A stretch of DNA of 64,000 nucleotides, from positions 10,205,280-10,269,279 of the forward strand of contig NW_004624743.1 of NCBI RefSeq assembly GCF_000247695.1, written 5' to 3'. The first letter of the stretch is position 1. Every line of letters begins with the position of its first letter. A program made the position numbers and the translations under genes. Source of the stretch: Heterocephalus glaber (taxonomy: Eukaryota > Chordata > Mammalia > Rodentia > Bathyergidae). This document shows positions 59,683-64,000 of this stretch, in pieces. The notes beneath the pieces were generated by a model. That model was not told the origin of the DNA. It saw only the letters and a program-made list of their open reading frames with translations, and did not search any database.

Positions 59683-60489
59683 TCTAACCATAGCCAACAG
59701 ATGGCTTATGGATTAAGCCTTAAGCATCTGCCTCTGAAAGCTCAACTCGATGGACATACTGGAGACCCATTTAATTTGGAGGAAAGTTGCTTTGCTTTGC
59801 TTTGCTTAACTCAGGTTTAGGACTAAGAGGTTTAAGCTGTAGAAGTTTTGATTGTACCTCTGTTCTGTCCCTTTTGAAGATTCTGACTGCTGTATCGGAG
59901 AAACACTTTAATAAAATGTCTTGATGGAAATTAACTCCCCTAATCATCAAAAAAAATCACATTCTGTCTCTCGTGCTGGCCTGTTCTGTTCAGCTAGTGG
60001 CAATGCTGCCTCAGCCTTGGGCACCCATGATGCTGTCCCCGGCCCCAGAGGCTGCTGGGAGAAAGGCTGTCCTGGGTTCCCCCCACCCACCCTGTGCTTA
60101 CTCTTCGATGCACCATAAGGCAACCCGAATCACTTGGAATGTTATCAGGAATTTATTAATCACTTCCTGAAAGATCAAAGTTGAGCCACCAGATTTACAA
60201 TGCATTTGAGCTCTTAAGAAAATGTACATGAAATAATATTTAAAGTATGATTAATGTAAGTATAAAGGGGAGGTTAGAGAAAATCACCATTTAAAATATG
60301 TCTACCATTATTTTTATTGCTTAATAATTTTCCTTGAAATATAAAGAAAAACTTTTCTCTCAAAACTTTTCACTCAAATTCTTATTTATCCTTATTATTT
60401 AATTTTCTTTTTTTAAATTAAACTAGCAACAGTGAGCAGAACATACAGAATGAAGATAGAAAAATGTTTCAAAAGTTGATGTTTCTCCA

Positions 60490-61026
60490 AATCTTTTCCT
60501 AATGTAGTAGCTACTGGACACCACGTCACCATGGTCCTGGTAACTGTGCTTCTGCTACTGCCCTATGGTGCTCTTGCTGTGGGGTGAGCAAATCCTGGTG
60601 ATCGGTGTGCCTCCTTTCATGTAAACATGGGCACTCTAAAACTACAGAAGAGGAAGGGGCAGTCTCCATTCCCTGGGCCACCACACCCGAGACCCAGAGC
60701 CCCAGAGCGCCATCTTGGATTCTGCTTCCTGGGCTTCTGAGAGGACTCAGCATGGCGGCTACAGGAGACTCACCTCCTACTGGCTCCCAACCCAAGGGAA
60801 AAGGAGCTTCTTCCTCCACAGGGTACTCCTGTTGGGAGCCAGGCTGCCCTTCTGTGGCCCCTGGGGCCCTGCCCGGGCCTGGGTCATGAAGAGTTTCCGG
60901 TGCTGGGAAGAGTCCAGTTGACCTCATAAAAGCCACAGAGTGGAATCCACCCGAACAAAGAGCTCTCTTACCAACGGGAAGCCCAGGCCAAAGTCATAGA
61001 TGCCCACTGCGCATTCTTTCTCTGTC
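60490..61026. other. Unclassified stretch, possibly an LTR
   Basis: Contains AGCGCCATCTTGGATTCTGC, AGCATGGCGGCTACAGGAG and GACCTCATAAAAGCCACAGA, the last resembling an LTR TATA region. No partner LTR or coding part was found, so it remains unassigned. Confidence 0.2.
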
Positions 61027-61027
61027 G

Positions 61028-61077
61028 TCTTCTTCTTCTTCTTCTTCTTCTTCTTCTTCTTCTTCTTCTTCTTCTTC
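61028..61077 (+). repeat. (CTT)n microsatellite
   Basis: About 16 near-perfect CTT units. Confidence 0.98.
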
Positions 61078-61260
61078 AGGAATTCAAGTTTTGACAAGGC
61101 CAGTGACGGCCATGGTCAGACCACCAGGAACCTCATTGGTGTGACATCAATCCCTATGACTATCACCATCTATATTGTTCAGAAAATTCGTAAGAGATTG
61201 TGTTTGTTAATTCCCTGTTCCATTGATCTAATAACTTCTATTTAAAGAGTTGAGTTTGTC

Positions 61261-61405
61261 TTTTTTTTTTCCTTGAGATAGGATCTCACTGTGTAGCCTG
61301 GGCCAACCTTAAACTCACTTTTAGCCTGGGCAGCCTTGGAACTTAGGATCCCCCTGCCTCAGCCTCCTGCATACTGGTCCCATAGGGATGCAGCACTGCA
61401 ACCAG
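61261..61405 (-). repeat. B1 SINE with internal duplication, diverged
   Basis: CCTTGAGATAGGATCTCACT, then two related blocks (TAGCCTGGGCCAACCTTAAA and TAGCCTGGGCAGCCTTGGAA), then CCTGCCTCAGCCTCCTGCAT. Confidence 0.85.
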
Positions 61406-63328
61406 CCTGCACTTGTCATCTCGAAGTGGATTCATGCTAATACTTATAAACCCTAAGATTGGTTGACTCCAAGGTGTATTTGGATTCAGTGAATATTGAA
61501 TTTGAATAACAGTGAATGGGAGTAATTCACAGGCTGCTGGTAGAACCCTATCAATTACAAAAATACTCAAATGCCCACTCCCTGCCCCTCTGTGCCAGGC
61601 TCCCAGCCTCTTCCGTCAGAAGTGCTGCCAGACTTCTAGCAGCCGAAGGCCACTGTGGGACCCGGCAAAGCCCCTCCAGGTTGGTCCGGCCTGGCTCTCA
61701 GCTGTCCTGACCGGACGTGGCCTGCATCACATCATGAGTCCGCACTGTCGCCTCGCTCCCCTGTGCCCGTGTTCTGGGTGTCGCTGTGTGTGTCACTGGG
61801 ACCAGTCAGGTTCAGACTGGCCGCATTTGTGTCTGGTCATCTAGGGCTCCCTCCACTCAGGGTCAGCGACAGTCTTGTTCCTGGTCAGCTCTGCGTGAGG
61901 GGCTGGTGTGTGTAGCCAGCAGGGACAGGCACCACGGAGGTCGCTGTCTACACTGCAGTGCTCTCCACACAGCGCTGGGCTCCGCCCGGGACCGGGCCGA
62001 TCCAAAGCGTGTGGGTCACGGGTGCCCCAGTCCTGTGGTACCATCCTGGGACACGACACAGGGGGCTGCACGCCGGCCTCTGCTGGGAGATGTCCCTGGC
62101 AGTTGGGGAATCGTCCCCTATTTCTGTGAAGGGAGTCACGACACGAAATTCATAGCTAAAAATATACATCCATGTTCAGACTTCAGGATCTGTTAGGTAA
62201 AATCATTTTTTTCCCAGCTCCATTTCTTAAACTGCTAAGTGGCTAGGAAATAAGTGACCCAAAAGTGGGAATGGTTTCTTCTACTTGGTTTAGTATCATT
62301 ATTATTACTATTATTCTTTGGTGGCCCCTGGAGTGCCTTGAATGCATGGAATATTTTCTTACACAGGAAAAGTATGTGTTCTTTCTGTCTATCTCTGTCT
62401 CCTTTCTGTTCTCTGTTTTCCTTCTTTCCTTGCCTTCCACCAACCTCTTGTGGAATTTCACCTTTACAACCAAAGCCGTCTTTCCCTGAGAGATTTGCCC
62501 GAATGAAAGTGGCCCGAGGAGCCGTAAACACAGAGTAAGTTTCTGTGCTAAGGAGAAGCTGCCGCCCCGGGAGGAACAGAAGCAAGGCTGAGCCCCTGTG
62601 TCCCCTCTGGCACCCCATGGTCTCGGAGCCCAGAGATGAAGGACTTGAAGGGAGGGAAAAGTCTCCCCTAAACGCGGGAATAAACATGTGGCAGCCAGGC
62701 GCGGCCGGACGCCATCACTGATGTGCCCCAGAGACGTGTCAGGCTCAGCACAGAGAGGTCCCCTCGGCTGCTCTGGCGGCAAGATGGGGCCTGACAGTGA
62801 CTTCCATGTCCTGGGCCCCTCGGCAGTTATCATACATCATCCCAAATGTGAAGACTGAGCCAGGTGATTTTGGTTCTGGCCGGAATCTGCTTCTTGGGTG
62901 TTTTATCCTAGTAACGCAGCTGCTTCTGGATGTGTAAGAGTAACAACTCAGATGGACCCAGCAGACTTGGAAACTGCAGTTGGAAAACCATTTCGCATTC
63001 CCACCCTGAGCTCATCGCAGCTCAGCCCCCATTGCCGGAATAAGCCTGGAACCCTTAGCGTGCCGTCGCGCAGCATCACTTGGTACGAAGCCCGGTTTGT
63101 AATGCGATGTGGGCTATCTCATTTAATTTATTCACTACTATACTGCACATGAAAGACGGCATCTTTAGCAAGCCAGGAAACTAGAAGTAAAACCATCAAC
63201 CCCAGCACTTTCTGTACTTGCGTTAGTAATAGGTTTGTTCACAGCCACCTTCCGATTATGAGTAACACACTGGCACTTCCCAGAGTCTGTTAGAAATGTT
63301 CATGCGTGTATCACATGTAAGAAGCATC

Positions 63329-63458
63329 AGCCACGTGTGGTGGTTTGAGCCTGCCGTCCCAGCACTCTGGAGGCTGAGTCAGGAGGATCACCGAGAGTTT
63401 GAGCCCAGCCTGGACTACATAGCAAGACCCTGTCTCAAACAAACAAACAAATAAATAG
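63329..63458 (+). repeat. B1 SINE without internal duplication, (CAAA)n tail
   Basis: AGCCACGTGTGGTGGTTTGA, CCCAGCACTCTGGAGGCTGA and GCCTGGACTACATAGCAAGA, ending CCTGTCTCAAACAAACAAAC. Confidence 0.95.
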
Positions 63459-64000
63459 AGCGTCATTAGCCCAGTGGAGGCTCTTCTTATCCTACTATAT
63501 CTCTATGAGATGTTTTTGAGAAAGCCAACTTTCTAGAAGAGCCTTGTGCTTTTCTTTCATTTGGAGAATCTCATTTATTGTAGTTTGAAAGTTTTCTTCT
63601 TCTTAAAGCGTCAGTTAAGTAGGAATGATGGGGAAAATCTGCAGACATTCTCACATCTACTCGAATTTTCTCCATTTGCAAATGTGTGTGATTCCAAAAC
63701 TCCAGTTTTTACTGTTTTGAGGAAACATGCAAGAAAGTAAATTTTATTTCCACATGCATCCTTACCTGAGAGAACACGCCTGAAATCCTGTGGTCAGCGC
63801 CGCCCTGGGGAGGCTGCGTGGGACCTCGTTGAAATCCAAGGACTGGGCAGCTTCCTTCCGCAGGGCCGGGCACCCCGCCCCGCCCGGAGCATCTTCCTCC
63901 TGTCGGACTGAGCTCCTGGGTGTCTGGTGCCTGCTGTCCAGCGACCCTGAGGCTGGAACTTTTCCCCTCTGAGTGAGTGAAGTCGGACTTACCTGACTCC

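Larger units (their letters stand above)
59078..59957 (+). pseudogene. Processed retrocopy of the bicistronic PYURF/PIGY mRNA
   Basis: In mammals one mRNA encodes two proteins: PYURF (PREY), a small Trm112-like protein, and PIGY, a subunit of the ER enzyme that starts GPI-anchor synthesis. Here both coding parts follow each other in the same order without an intron, then a 3' untranslated region with AATAAA near 59910 and a short A-rich tail. The copy is flanked by the direct repeat CACATTCTG at 59069-59077 and 59958-59966, a target-site duplication expected of L1-mediated retroposition. It has the same orientation as ADGRV1. The PYURF part is broken and the PIGY part has a small deletion near its start. 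The parent gene is not in this window. Confidence 0.93.

Noticed and set aside
61080..61150. Translated similarity (QTTRNLIG) to the STQNLIG part of the ADGRV1 tail
   Set aside because: Similarity covers only about seven residues, flanking residues do not match and the preceding AG comes from the (CTT)n edge; probably chance.
62243..62833. 196- and 150-codon open frames on the minus strand
   Set aside because: The two overlap in different frames and neither shows a domain, start context or splice-flanked structure.

Overview
The window is nuclear DNA from a mammal, most likely a rodent. It holds an internal stretch of one very large gene, two short coding exons in 64 kb of intron packed with interspersed repeats. 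The repeats point to a rodent outside the mouse/rat/hamster group. There are many 7SL-derived B1 SINEs, some with the internal ~29 bp duplication, young tRNA-like ID SINEs, composite B1-ID (B1-dID) SINEs, MaLR LTRs, L1, L2 and MIR. I saw no B2 element. This fits a beaver/kangaroo-rat/pocket-gopher type rodent (Castorimorpha) best, but the species is inference.

The host gene is ADGRV1 (GPR98/VLGR1, the Usher syndrome type 2C adhesion GPCR), on the + strand. Exon A (37753-37910) encodes transmembrane helix 5 and the third intracellular loop. Exon B (56620-56741) encodes TM6, the short third extracellular loop and the start of TM7. The exons join in frame across a phase-1 intron of 18,709 bp. 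No other ADGRV1 exon was recognised in the 37.7 kb upstream or the 7.3 kb downstream, so the neighbouring exons (TM1-4; end of TM7 and C-terminal tail) should lie outside the window. Both exons are extremely G/C-rich at third codon positions, within mostly ordinary intron.

The second gene-derived object is a processed retrocopy of the bicistronic PYURF/PIGY mRNA at 59078-59957, in the last intron and on the same strand as ADGRV1. It has a 9 bp target-site duplication, a polyadenylation signal and a short A tail. The PYURF reading frame is broken, but the PIGY frame is open from just after its start codon to its stop.

Region by region: 1-13 kb holds an ancient antisense L1, MIR, L2 and several ID and B1 insertions, some nested in older repeats. 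13-23 kb has a MaLR LTR, two L1 3' fragments and microsatellites. 23.1-23.6 kb is a foldback mariner relic, with a relative at 42.4 kb. 25-28 kb holds a fairly well preserved L1 ORF2 C-terminus with a duplicated 3' end, followed by an older L1. 28-37 kb is mostly unique intron with an antisense L1. 37-48 kb contains exon A and a cluster of B1, ID and microsatellites. 48-52 kb is largely unique and includes a CpG-rich block near 51.2-52.15 kb. 52.8-56 kb is a stack of nested antisense L1s and MaLR pieces ahead of exon B. The rest is intron with the retrocopy. No RNA genes, CRISPR arrays or complete independent protein-coding genes were found.
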